From positions 43,094 through 107,093 of the forward strand of contig CBFFRQ010000036.1 of the NCBI GenBank assembly GCA_965644315.1: DNA of 64,000 nt, written 5' to 3'. Position 1 is the stretch's first letter. Every line of letters begins with the position of its first letter. The position numbers and the translations under genes were made by a program. The notes under the pieces were generated by a model that was given only the letters and a program-made list of their open reading frames with translations, searched no databases and was not told the origin of the DNA. This stretch comes from Caecitellus pseudoparvulus. Taxonomy: Eukaryota > Bigyra: Bicosoecida. Below, piece by piece: positions 23,760 to 34,300 of the stretch.

Positions 23760-25884
23760 ATGGCAGGGGCGCAGCCTACCTGGAAAGTGACGCGGGATGA
23801 GCTCGGACGGCATGCTGGACACGTGCAGAGCGTGCAGGAGGTGTCTGCGGCTCTGCGTGAGCGACCAGCAGACCTGAAGGTGTCTGTATCAAAGGCTTCG
23901 AGAGGGAAGTCTCACACCCCCCACGACAAGGCGTACAAGCGCAACGCGCACCTGGTGCATGTGGACAAGCTGCAGCACATCTTGAGGTGCGCAGCGCCAG
24001 AGCTCGTCTGCTTCGCTCGCACTGCACATTGCGGGGGCGTCGTGCGACATGCAGGGTCGACACCCAGGCGAGGATTGCATATGTAGAAGCTGCGGTGACT
24101 GTGGAGCAGCTGGTGGAGGCCTTGCTGCCACTGGGCCTGCTGCCTCAGGTAAGGCGTCGTGTCCAAGGTGCGAATTCCGCAGGCGGCCTGCACCCAAGCC
24201 GTCCTCCACGCCTTCTCGCCAGGTGGCGCCGGAAATCCGGGACTTTACCGTGGCAGGTCTGATTAATGGTCTTGGTATCGAGTCTTCGTCCCACCGCTAC
24301 GGGTCATTTGTGGACACTATTGCTGCGTGCGTGATGCTTGGCAGAGGCGATCACGTCACTCTTGCGTCACGCTGCCCGGTCATGGCCACCCTTCGCAGGT
24401 ACGAGGTTGTGCTGGGGAGTGGCGAGGTCATCATTGCGGCACAAGACAGCCCTGAGCACGCCGAGTTGTTCGACGTGTTGCCGGGATCTTACGGCACCAT
24501 CGGCATCGTGACTGCAGCCGCCATCAAGCTGGCCCCGGCAGGGCGCTTCGTGCGCACTGAGTACTACCTGTTGCCCAGCACCGAGACGTACTGCGCCGCG
24601 ATGAGCCGTGCCATCCAGCACGGCGAGGACCAGCCCGACTTCGTGGAGGGCTTTCAGTTCTCCCCCACCTGTGGCGTGCTCATGCTCAGCAGCTTCACCA
24701 ACACGCTGCCACCGCCAGCCTCAGCTCGACAGGCTGAGGCCAAGTGCACCTTCACCGCTGACACCGTCACCAGCAGCACTGCGCAGAAAGTGGCCCCCCT
24801 GCAAGACCTTTACGGGGACGCCGCCCTGCCTCTGGGCTCCCCGCTGGGGGAGGAGCTGCCAGACAAGGCAAAGTGCCAGGAGCAGTGCGCGTGCTTCTGG
24901 GACCCGACGGTGCTGGGGCGGCCGTACATCCACCAGCATGCACTGGAGCTGGCGCAGGCGGGGGCAGAGGGCAGACAGGAGCCGCCACAGTCGGCCCTGT
25001 TCTTGCACCGCCTTCCCTCCGGCACACCCCGCCCAGGAGTGGACTACATGACCACCACGGACTACCTGTTCCGACACGAGCGTGGCTGGCTGTGGACCTT
25101 GGAGGCCATGGTGGGCGTGCCTGCGCTCACTGGCTGCACCCTCGGGCGCAAGCTGGCGGACGGTGTCGCAAAGGCGGCGTACGCGAAGCTGGACAACGTC
25201 ATGGGTTTCGCGGGGGGCAGCACCAACCCCAGCTGGACAGTGGAGGACATGGAGCGCGTGTTCGTGCAGCAGGACACCATTTGGAACATGCACAACCTGG
25301 CCCACGGCGTGGAGTGGGTGACACAGCACTTGGACTTGTGGCCCCTGTGGCACTGCCCGTGCTACGTGCACCCCACGGACCCCACGCGCAAGACGGTGTT
25401 CACAGGCGCACACAAGTACCCGCAAGGCGGCTTCGTCGTGGACATGGGGCTGTATGGGGAGCCCATGGCAGCGTCCTTCGCCTCCCGTGACACTCTGCGA
25501 CGGCTGCAGCTGGAGGTGGACTTCCCCACCATGTTCGGGCAAGTGTACCTGTCCCCTGCGGAAATGCGCCAGCGTTTCGCACTGGACACGTACGACGAGG
25601 TGCGAGAGCGGTACGGTGCCGTGGAGCCCTTCAAAACCCTGCAGGAGAAGGTGCTGTTCTACGACGAGGCCAAGCCCGCGCAGGGCAAGATTTGGGCCTG
25701 GCGCTTGAAGAGGGAAGGGCTGCTGGCGCCTGCGCTCGGCGTGGCAGCAGTGGCTGGCCTGACAGCCCTGGCAGCAGGTGCGTGGGCCGCAGTCAAGCGC
25801 GCAGACGAGCGTGGCAGCGCCCTGGGCAGCGTGGGGCGTGCGCTGTTGCAGCTGACGGGGAAAGGGGCAGACGCAGCGCAGTGA
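23760..25884 (+). CDS. DHCR24: Delta(24)-sterol reductase, DHCR24/DIMINUTO family
   Basis: Four exons, 23760-23986, 24055-24148, 24223-24326 and 24399-25884, encode 636 residues. All joins are in phase and rebuild the FAD_binding_4 domain: the HLVHVDKLQHIL region, then RIAYVEAAVTVEQL, then DFTVAGLINGLGIESSSHRYG, then AAYEVVLGSGE. The third intron (72 nt) is a multiple of three and invisible as a frame break; removing it restores alignment to the family. DHCR24 enzymes use FAD and NADPH to reduce the C24 double bond of sterol side chains. The C-terminal half carries conserved tryptophan-rich and PTDPTRKTVF-like segments. Length exceeds the human enzyme (516). The usual N-terminal membrane anchor is not seen; instead a hydrophobic helix lies at about 582-606, close to the C terminus, suggesting a tail-anchored ER enzyme. 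It converges with ALDH7, 93 bp between stops. Confidence 0.93.
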
Positions 25885-25977
25885 GGGCAGCCAAATGCAA
25901 GCCTTCCAGCGTGCCCCGCTGCGGCGGCGCCAGAGCAGGCAACCTTCCAATGCATTGCACAGCGCGTGCGAGTAGGC
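25885..25977. terminator. 93-bp convergent 3' region between DHCR24 and ALDH7
   Basis: The two stop codons are 93 bp apart on opposite strands. TGCAA follows the DHCR24 stop at 25896-25900, and the palindromic CAATGCATTG at 25949-25958 reads the same way from both genes, giving minus-strand TGCAA about 20 nt after the ALDH7 stop. Shared 3'-end processing sequence is an inference. Confidence 0.35.
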
Positions 25978-28311
25978 TTACTCGGCAGCGCCGCCAGAGA
26001 CGCCGAACTCGATGCCCTGGGCCAGGGGCAGGTCTGTGGAGTAGTTGATGGTGCAGGTGGAGCGGCGCATGTACTGCTTCCAGGAGTCGGAGCCGGACTC
26101 GCGGCCGCCACCGGTCTCCTTCTCACCGCCGAACGCGCCGCCGATCTCAGCGCCAGAGGTGCCGACGTTGACGTTCACCAGGCCGCAGTCTGAGCCGGCG
26201 GGGCCAACCCACTTGAACACGTTCTTCATGTCGGTGGTGAAGATGGAGGAGGACAGGCCCTGGGGCACGGCGTTGTTCGCGGCGATGGCCTCGTCCAGGG
26301 TGTCGAACTTCAGCACGTACATGATGGGGACGAACAGCTCCGTCTGCACGATGGGCGCGTCGGCGGAGATCTCCACGATGGTGGGCTTGACGTAGAAGCC
26401 GGGCTTCTCGACGTAGGGCTCGCCACCGATGAGGATCTTGCCGCCCTGCTTCTTGATCTCTGCGATGCCGTCGACGTACTCCTTCACGGCTGCGGCGTTG
26501 TGCACGGGGCCCAGCAGGGTGCCGTCCTCCAGGGGGCTCCCAGGCTCGATGCTGCCGTACGCCGTCACCAGCTTGGACACGAAGTCGTCGTACTGGGAGG
26601 AGTGGATGTACAGGCGGCGCAGGGACGTGCAGCGCTGGCCGGCGGTGCCCACGGCGCCGAACAGGGACGCGCGCAGGGCCATGTCCATGTCAGCGTCGGG
26701 CATGACGATGGTGGCGTTGTTGCCGCCCAGCTCCAGGATGGTGCGGCCGAAGCGGGAGTGCACGATGGTGGACACGCGCTTGCCGACGGCGGTGGAGCCG
26801 GTGAAGGACACCAGGCCCAGGCGGGAGTCGTTGATGAGCTTCTCGCCGATGGTGCGGCCGGAGCCCAGGACCATGGAGGAGATGGCGCCAGAGAGGCCGT
26901 TGGCCTCCAGGACAGACGCCACGATCTTGGTGCAGGCGATGGTGACGAGGGAGGTGGAGGAGGCGCCCTTCCACACGTTCACGTTGCCGGCGATGAGGGA
27001 GATGGCCAGGTTCCACCCGAACACGGCGCAGGGGAAGTTGAAGGCGGAGATGATGCCCACCATGCCCAGGGGGTTCCACGTCTCCAGCAGCACGTGCCCG
27101 GGGCGCTCCGAGGGGATGACCTGCCCGGAGATGGTTCGGGAGAGGCCCGTGGCCAGGTCGCAGATGTCGATGAACTCCTGCACCTCGCCGATGCCCTCGC
27201 CCTTGATCTTGCCCATCTCCAGGGAGATGAGGGCGCCCAGGGGCTCCAGCTTCTCACGCAGGGCGACGCCGATCTGGCGCACGATCTCGCCGCGCTTGGG
27301 CGCGGGCAGGCACGCCCACTCCTTCTTGGCGGCCTCCATGGCCACGAGGGTCTCCTCGTACTCCTCCTCCGTGGCGAAGCGGATCTTGGCGATGGGCTTG
27401 CCATTGTAGGGGGCGTAGCTGGTGTACACCTCGCCCTTGCCGCCCCACTTGCCGTTGTACACGCCGGGGTTCTCCTCCTCCAGGCCCAACTCCTTAAGGA
27501 ACTGTGTGGGGGGCGGCATTCCGCGGGTGCAACAGTGCAGCGCCGTGGCAGGTTGACGCGTGTCAGCGGCGTTTCAGGCAGCTGACCCCGCCAAAGCTTC
27601 GGCCACATGTGCAGCTGGCACGGCAAGACCGCTGGCTTCAGCAAGCTCAGCCGAGCACCAAGCGTGGCGTTTCACGTGTTGTTGTTGTACGTACAGGGTA
27701 GTCGGCGAAAGTGAGAGGCTCAGCGGCGGCCATGGTGTCTGATGAGCAGTTCCGAACAGATGGTGCTCCCTGAGGTCAGAGCGCGGTAAGGCAGCGTGTT
27801 GAGACGGTCTCGGGCGATGTGCAGAGCGGCCGGGGGAATATTTGCAGTTGAAAAGTGGTGCACTGTGAAGAGTGCGTGTTTGGGCAAGCACGGCAAGCTC
27901 GGCGCACGGGGGGTGCACCCCCCCCCACTCGTGCAATTGCTGCCACCCGGTGCGCCCGCAAGTGCACTGCTGCTCACACGCCACGGAAGCATGTGCCTGT
28001 GTGGCCGACGCTGAGCGCCACAGGCCACAGCAACACCAGCACCACTTCATGACTCCAAGAGTACACCGCTGCTTGCTTGACAGCGGCGCTAGCCACTCAC
28101 CCACTTGTGCTGCACTGCGGGGGTGAGGGGGGACCATGTGGTTGGTCGGCCTGCGACGTGAACTCAACTCACAGCCGGCGCTGTGCGTACCTGCTGCTGG
28201 CATGGAGCGTGGGTGCCAGACACTGGCCGCGGCACGGCAAGTAAAACGCCCTCCTTGACGAGCTGCACTGGCCAAGGTCCGCCTCGCAGTGCTCGTGACA
28301 GCAGCAAGCAT
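25978..28311 (-). CDS. ALDH7: antiquitin, alpha-aminoadipic semialdehyde dehydrogenase (ALDH7)
   Basis: Three exons on the minus strand: 28191-28311, 27695-27738 and 25978-27501, giving 562 residues. The last exon carries the whole dehydrogenase: [15 protein letters not shown] at the start as in animal antiquitins, the NAD-site FTGSTAVGK, the general-base region LELGGNNA (about 310), and the catalytic cysteine in GQRCTSLRR at residue 346. Family members oxidise alpha-aminoadipic semialdehyde in lysine breakdown and detoxify aldehydes. The first exon encodes [18 protein letters not shown], rich in Ala, Arg and Ser with no acidic residue, a typical mitochondrial presequence. The short second exon carries an in-frame ATG at 27733 that would give a 520-residue form without presequence, matching the two-start arrangement of mammalian ALDH7A1. 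Codon use is strongly C/G-ending, suggesting high expression. Introns are 452 and 193 nt. Confidence 0.94.
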
Positions 28312-28464
28312 GGCAGCAGCTTGGCGTGTTGAGGCGGGTCAATTTCCGCGCCTGCAGCAGGTGCACCTTACAACTTCAGCAGGGCAGCTCAGAGTGGGAA
28401 AAGGAAAAGCGAGCGGGATGCAAGAATGTATTAGACAGGCCACTGCGCAGACTGGCTGCACGTT
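28312..28464 (-). promoter_or_regulatory. 153-bp spacer between MFI-like stop and ALDH7 start
   Basis: Both flanking genes run on the minus strand, so this short spacer must hold the end of the MFI-like transcript and at least part of the ALDH7 promoter. No element was recognised. The 452-nt first intron of ALDH7 (27739-28190) may hold a second promoter for the short isoform; that is a guess. Confidence 0.3.
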
Positions 28465-30810
28465 TCAGTCCAGCAGAGGTAGCTGCAGTCGGCTCACAGG
28501 GGAGGGTGGTCGCGGCTGCCCTGCCTCGTCGCGCGACTGGGACTGGCTGGACGACTCGCCGTGCAGGGCGGGCAGGAACCCCACGGGGGCCTCCTTGTCC
28601 ATGAAGGCGGGGGACGACGCCAGCGGGAAGGTGGGCGAAGGAGCCCCGCCGCGCGGCCCCGCACTGGTCTGGCTCAGCGACGTCCAGGCACGGGGTCCGC
28701 CTGGTGCACCTCCACCACTACCACCGCTGTCGCCGCCAGGCGGGGTGCCGCCGGGGACAGCCAGAGCTCCACCAGCCACACTCCACGCGGGGGGGATGAG
28801 GGTGCCCCCTTGGCGCAGCACCTCGCCTGGTGCTGCAGTGGTGGGTTCTGGCGAGGGGGACACCGCAGGGCGCAGATGCCGCTGGCCAAACGCAGGCGCC
28901 TTCTCCCCCACCGCACGCCGCACCTGCACGCCGAGGGAGGCCAGGGTGGCTTCCATCTGCTGTGCATGGGCGGCATCTGCCGCTGCACCGTCCTGCTCCT
29001 CCTCTTCCGCCAACACACGCGGGTCCAGGAGGGGCGGGGGACGGGGTGCCGGCGTCGACTGTGCCACAGCACCCACCTCCTCGCCACTGGGGGCCGTCGT
29101 GCCCAGCTCATGCCACCGGGAGATGTATGCGTCATAGGCGTCCAGTTGAATGGTGCCGGCCCACGCCAAGATGTCCTCGGCTGACTCCTGCTGCTCCCCC
29201 CCTCCTCCACCCTCACCCACCAGCTCTCCCCCGCCAGACTCAGCCCCCTGGCCCATGTACAGCGCCTTCATGCGCCGCACCCAACGCCGCTTCGCAGCCA
29301 CATGAGCCACGACGCGGTTCTTGCTGCGCTGTGCGCGGTCATGGTGCCAGGGCACATCCTGGCGGCCTGGGGCGGAGGAGGTGGCCCCAGCACGGGGAGA
29401 GGGTCCAGACTGTACCCTGGCGGCCGAGGAGACGACAGACGGCACAGGGAGGGGGGGGATGAAGGCCTCTGCGTCGGGACTGCCCAGGACACGGCCGAGG
29501 GAGACGACTCGCCACGTATTACGCGTGTCACGGCGGTACCAGCCATGGGTATCAGACAGCGACCCCTTGTCCACCCGGGTGAAGTCAAGTGGCTGTGAGA
29601 GAGCTGCGACCACCTCACCGCCCAGCTGCTGCTGAAATGCAAGCGGGTCCTGATTCCGCAGCTGCTTGAGGGCCGCAGCCTGGGCTGGCAGAGCCTTGTG
29701 GCGGGCCTCTGTCGCAGCATAGTCCCGTGGAGCAAAAGCGCCCACGTCACACACAGCAGCTGCTGTGGAAATGCGGTAGACGAGGAGGGGTGGCCACTGC
29801 CCCTCGCCCCCCCCTGCCAAGCGCAGGCGCACCACCAGGCGCGAGGCGCCATCGGCCAGCGCCGCCTCAGGCGAGCCGATGCCTTTCAGCACCGCTGCCG
29901 CCGAGCCAGAGGCGTTGAAGCGACCCACCAGTGCTGCGAGGAAGGCGAAGACACGAGCGTCTCGCCAGGCCCGCCACGCCTGCTGGATGGACCAGGCGCG
30001 ATAGTCCCAAGACACCCACGCGGAGCGGAAGGGCGGCACGCCAGGGGGGAGGCTGGCAGCCTCATGCGTAGAGGGCGCCGGCGTCACGCCGTGGGCGGCA
30101 TAGTGTGCCGCGCGCTGGGCCTGCCAGGCCCGGGTCCAGTGCAAACCCCGCCGACTGCGCATCCAGGCAGCCAGGACCTGCTGCAGCTCCAGCGCCGCCA
30201 CCTGGAACACCATGCGGCGTGGACGGAGAAAGCGCAGCCAGAACCACCACCGAGACCGCCGGGCTTTGAACCAGGCAGCGATGCGGGTGGCCGCAAGCTG
30301 CTCGAGGGTGAGCAGCGGCGGCAACGAGCGCAGGAGCCACCGAGGGGCTGAGGCGATGCTGGCATCATGCTCCAAGTGCCCTGGTTCGCGAATGGCCTCC
30401 ACTTGGGCCTCGTTCATCGCGTGCACGCCTGGGTCCGGCGTCGCAGGCAGGTGCTGCGTGAATCGCCGCCTCGTGCCAGCGGCCTCACGCACCAGAGCCC
30501 GGCGCCGAGCCAGCACCCCAGCACGGTACAGCTCGTAGACAGCAGGAAAAGGAAGACTGCGCTTTTCTGAGGGCAGTTGCAAGGGCTGCGGTTGCTGTGC
30601 CTGCCCCTCGCTGTCCTGTCCGGCGCCCTGCTGGGAGTTTGAGCGCAGCAGGCGCAGCGTGCGCCACTGCGTCTGGATTTGAAAAGCCGCCACGTGCAGC
30701 GTGCCAACAGGCAGCAGCCAAGGGGACTGCATCATGCGGCGCTGGGTAGCAAGGGGCTTCGCTAGGAAGTACATCGCACAGGGGAGCGAGGGAGGTGCTG
30801 CGGCAGCCAT
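28465..30810 (-). CDS. IQ-motif protein of the C11orf65/MFI type
   Basis: A single exon encodes 781 residues from the ATG at 30810; the frame is open upstream but has no earlier ATG. Residues about 41-56 (AAFQIQTQWRTLRLLRS) form an IQ-like calmodulin-binding motif, and further Arg/Trp-rich helices around 180-290 look like degenerate IQ or basic helices. Residues about 320-365 match what I recall of the core of human C11orf65/MFI: a basic beta strand, a PPLLVYRI segment, then AVCDVGAFAPRDYA. A second matching block, Gly-Trp-Tyr-Arg-Arg to Trp-Arg-Val-Val-Ser, is near 417-435. Human MFI is about 310 residues, so this protein has a much longer proline/glycine-rich C terminus. The mammalian protein is linked to mitochondrial fission; homologues also occur in flagellated protists. 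Family assignment rests on remembered motifs and is moderate. Confidence 0.68.
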   Translation of the reverse strand: MAAAAPPSLPCAMYFLAKPLATQRRMMQSPWLLPVGTLHVAAFQIQTQWRTLRLLRSNSQQGAGQDSEGQAQQPQPLQLPSEKRSLPFPAVYELYRAGVLARRRALVREAAGTRRRFTQHLPATPDPGVHAMNEAQVEAIREPGHLEHDASIASAPRWLLRSLPPLLTLEQLAATRIAAWFKARRSRWWFWLRFLRPRRMVFQVAALELQQVLAAWMRSRRGLHWTRAWQAQRAAHYAAHGVTPAPSTHEAASLPPGVPPFRSAWVSWDYRAWSIQQAWRAWRDARVFAFLAALVGRFNASGSAAAVLKGIGSPEAALADGASRLVVRLRLAGGGEGQWPPLLVYRISTAAAVCDVGAFAPRDYAATEARHKALPAQAAALKQLRNQDPLAFQQQLGGEVVAALSQPLDFTRVDKGSLSDTHGWYRRDTRNTWRVVSLGRVLGSPDAEAFIPPLPVPSVVSSAARVQSGPSPRAGATSSAPGRQDVPWHHDRAQRSKNRVVAHVAAKRRWVRRMKALYMGQGAESGGGELVGEGGGGGEQQESAEDILAWAGTIQLDAYDAYISRWHELGTTAPSGEEVGAVAQSTPAPRPPPLLDPRVLAEEEEQDGAAADAAHAQQMEATLASLGVQVRRAVGEKAPAFGQRHLRPAVSPSPEPTTAAPGEVLRQGGTLIPPAWSVAGGALAVPGGTPPGGDSGGSGGGAPGGPRAWTSLSQTSAGPRGGAPSPTFPLASSPAFMDKEAPVGFLPALHGESSSQSQSRDEAGQPRPPSPVSRLQLPLLD

Positions 30811-31350
30811 GGCTGTCTCGCGCTGCTTGCCTGGTCGCGGTGCGACGGGTTTCCCTGGAGGCTTAGAGCGCGGTGCATGCGGGGGGACGACTGCCTTTGG
30901 AGGGTCAACCTTCGTCTCTGTGATGTTCACAAGCTGGCAGAGCTGTGTGGCGAGAGGGAGGCTGCCCTTGCCCTGCGGCAGGGGGTCGGTCACAGAAAAC
31001 GCTGCCACTTGACGGCTGGCCCGTCGCCCGGAGCACTTCAGCGGTCTGGAAGGCTGGCAGTCGGAGCTGGGGGGCGCCCAGCGTTAACTCCAGCCCTGAC
31101 ACTGATGTTCAACACACCGCCGTGTGAGGGTTTGGTTTGTGCGCGCCGGCGGCACATGCATGCGAGTTGCGAGGAAGGCCTGGCCTGGCTTCGACGGGGG
31201 CAGCTGGAGCTGCACAGCGGTGGCCGGCAGTTGCGCGGACGCAGCAAACTTCCCCCACCCTGCAGTGCTCACCCCTGCACCCCACGCTTCACACGGCCTC
31301 GTTTCGGCCCGTGTGAAGTGCACCTGCTCGCTGCGACACCGCAGCCAGCC
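30811..31350. promoter_or_regulatory. 540-bp head-to-head region (MFI-like / giant protein)
   Basis: The MFI-like gene starts leftwards at 30810 and the giant gene rightwards at 31351, so both promoters lie here. Frames open through it on both strands but lack an ATG that gives a recognisable product. No named promoter element was recognised. Confidence 0.4.
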
Positions 31351-34300
31351 ATGGCTCCCCTGCTTTGGGCCTGTGTGGTTGCAGCCACTGTTTCCCTTTC
31401 TGCTGCACTACCTCTGGGCCCCGACGCGCGCGGGACGCAGCTGCAGTACGAGTACGCCTTCACGCTGCAGCACATCGACTCGACGACGGAGCATGTCGCC
31501 GCCCACGCGTCCCTCACGGCGTCTGTGACGGCGGTGCACGTGGATGCACAGGCCGTGGATGCCGGCGCTGTCGTCGCCCCTTCCAGCACGCTGTGGGAGG
31601 TGACCGTCTCGGACGTCAAGCCCGGCGAGCGTAACGAAGCCAGGGTGCTGGACCCTGACATGGACTACTCTGCCCTCTCCCTGCCCATGTATGTGGAGGT
31701 GGATGGGACCACCGGTGGCGTTCAGGCCGTGTGGAGCCACCCCTCAGACGACAAGCAGGTGAGCTCCCCAGCCTGGTCCTGTCTCGCACAGCGCCTGCTG
31801 CAAGCTGCCGGGACCCTCCCACCCCCCACAGGCCATTGCCTTCAAGAAGGGTATCTTGGACTCCCTCCATACGCACCGCTGCCACAAAGTCGGCAAGCCA
31901 GACGACCTTGGGGTGTTTCGTTGCACCCACAACGATGTCGACACGGTGCGTGCCTCGCTGCGCTGTCTCTGCCTGTGTGGGCCAGGCCAGGGCACAAAGT
32001 GCACTGTGTGCTCCCCCCTCTGCCTGAATGCTGGCCTGCTTTGTGCCGTTGTGGGCGCCAGGATGCCTTTGTGGGTGCAGGGTGCAGTTGTGAAACGCCA
32101 GGCGGCTCGGCGCTGCATTCGAGCAGGGCGCCACGCGAGAGCGCAGGGCTCAGGCTGTATCTGTTGCACTGAACAGCTTCTTCGCAGCCACTTCACGCTA
32201 TGTGTGCCTTTGTGCTTGTTCTTGCGACCGTCGAGAGCGCTGCCAGCACGATGCTGTGCGCGCCCAGCATTCCGAAGCCTTGCCCGAGGCTCTCTCTCAA
32301 GCCCCTCACGCTGCTCCGCATCTTACCGGCTGCTCGCTCGTCCATTCGCCGAAGCATGTCTGTCTTTGTGCCTCCTGTGCCCTCCTGCCCCGGCTGAGTT
32401 CCAGGGCGCGTGGGCGGCCCTCGCAGCTTGTGTGGATTGTGCGATGTGCGCCGCCGACGCTTTCCTGCATCGCCACCCCCCACGGAGCCTCTCTCCACCG
32501 ATTCTTTGCAGGTGGGAGAGGCAGTTGCCAAGACCATCGCAGAGCCGCATGGGGATGGCGTGGTGCTCACGTCACGCCGAACGCAGGCGGACTACCCCAA
32601 GTTTTTCGAGATGTCCCGTTCCTCGCCCCGGCATTCCAGGACAGCCTACGACGATGTCCAGTACGCCACAGAGCGATCCCACAACTTGGTGCACCGCCTG
32701 CCCATTTCTGCCCACGATGTGCCGCGGGATGTGGCGCTGGCAGCTGCGGCTGACGCGGCAGTGCAAGGTGCGCAGGGTGCGGACGAAGCGGAATCCGCAC
32801 GAAGCTTGCTGGAGCAAGTTCACGTTCCAGTGGACACCCTGGAGGGCCTGGTCACGGGCTCCACCATCCGCACCCTCGCACACCTGAACAACGAGGCTGG
32901 ACCTGCCCGACGTCGCACTGGTCACGTTGGCGTGGAGTCGGACCAGCACCAAGCCTTCCACACGCAGGGCACTGCAACGTTGACGCTGGTGCACGCACGC
33001 CGAGTGCTGCACGATGACGCAGAGGTGTCAAACCATGCCGGGCGCCACCTGGCCACGTTGACTACATCAGAGTTCTCCAAGTCTGGCCTGGCGATGGCGT
33101 CCTTGCCACTCACCCCAGGCCAGGCCTCTCAAGCGTACGACGCGGTGCGCAGCGGCCAGGCTGTCAACTCCGACTTCCTGAACACTGCGCCCCACCGCCG
33201 CACCTCCATACTCTCTGACAGCCAAGGCCTGCGCAGCGAGGAGATGGACCCTGCCGCCCTGGCAGCCCGGGAAGGCGCTGACGTCACCGTCATCGGCGAC
33301 TCGGAAGAGGGCGGCGACGCTGACGAAGAAGTGCCGCCTGAGACCATGCCTGCCGCTGACGCTGAGTGCCAGGCACTGCACGGACTGCTGGAGTGCGCCT
33401 TGGACAGCAAGAACTCCACCTGCGCATCTTCCATCTCCAAGCAGCTGGTGGTGAAGCCAGACCTCCTCGCACCCATGGCTGGCGCGCTGCTGTACCCCTA
33501 CGCTGTGGGCTGTGGTGGTGCCATTCCCGGCCTTGCCGCAGACGACGCCGAGCCTGGCTGCAAGGCCGCAGCCACCATGGGCGCGCTCCTGATCGAGTAT
33601 CTGGAGCCCATGACGGCTGTCGCGGCATGTGTGCACGCTGGCACCATGACGCGTCTGTCCCACCCCCACGGCGCCGCCGGGCCGCACCCTGGTGACGGCC
33701 TGGACCAGCGCACGCCCCACGCAGCATACTGGGACTCCCACGGCAACCCCACAGAGGCAGCCCTCCGAGGGTGGGACCTGGTGGACCCCGAACCCGTGAA
33801 CGCCACTGCCGCTGCGCAGGACGCGTCCGCATGGGACGGGCAGTGGTCCGATGCAGAGGACCGCGGCGACCCTGCTGCGTCCTGGGTGCCCCCCACACCC
33901 TACACAGACGTGTCGCTGGGCGCCGCTCTGGGCGTGCACCGAGGTGTGCTCGTCATGGCTGTGGGCAACGCTGCCACGCGGGGCGTGCCCGGCGCTGGCA
34001 GCCTGCTGGTCACCCTCATGTCCGCTGCCGCGGAAGTGGATGCGTTCGGGGACGACCTTGACGCTGTGGCACGGGCCATGGAGGAGGCGGAGGCTGAAGT
34101 GGCCGCGGCAGCTGCCGAGGGCCGGGAGCCTGCGCAGTACCCCGAAGAAATCTCCACCTGCTGTGTACCGTACCACTCCGACCCGCTGCAGGACATGAGT
34201 GACGTCATCACGGTCTGCTCCACGGTGCAGTACCCCTCCCTGGAGCTGGCACAGGCCATCACGAGCATTATCAGCACGGCTAGCGACCCTGGCCTGGCCC

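Noticed and set aside
26429-27585. Plus-strand open frames opposite ALDH7
   Set aside because: ALDH7 on the minus strand is unambiguous; the opposite frames are the usual antisense by-product of its codon bias.
32410-32511. Apparent start of the giant protein at the ATG at 32410
   Set aside because: The 34 codons before 32512 lie in the second intron; the spliced model from 31351 gives a signal peptide and a vitellogenin-like start.
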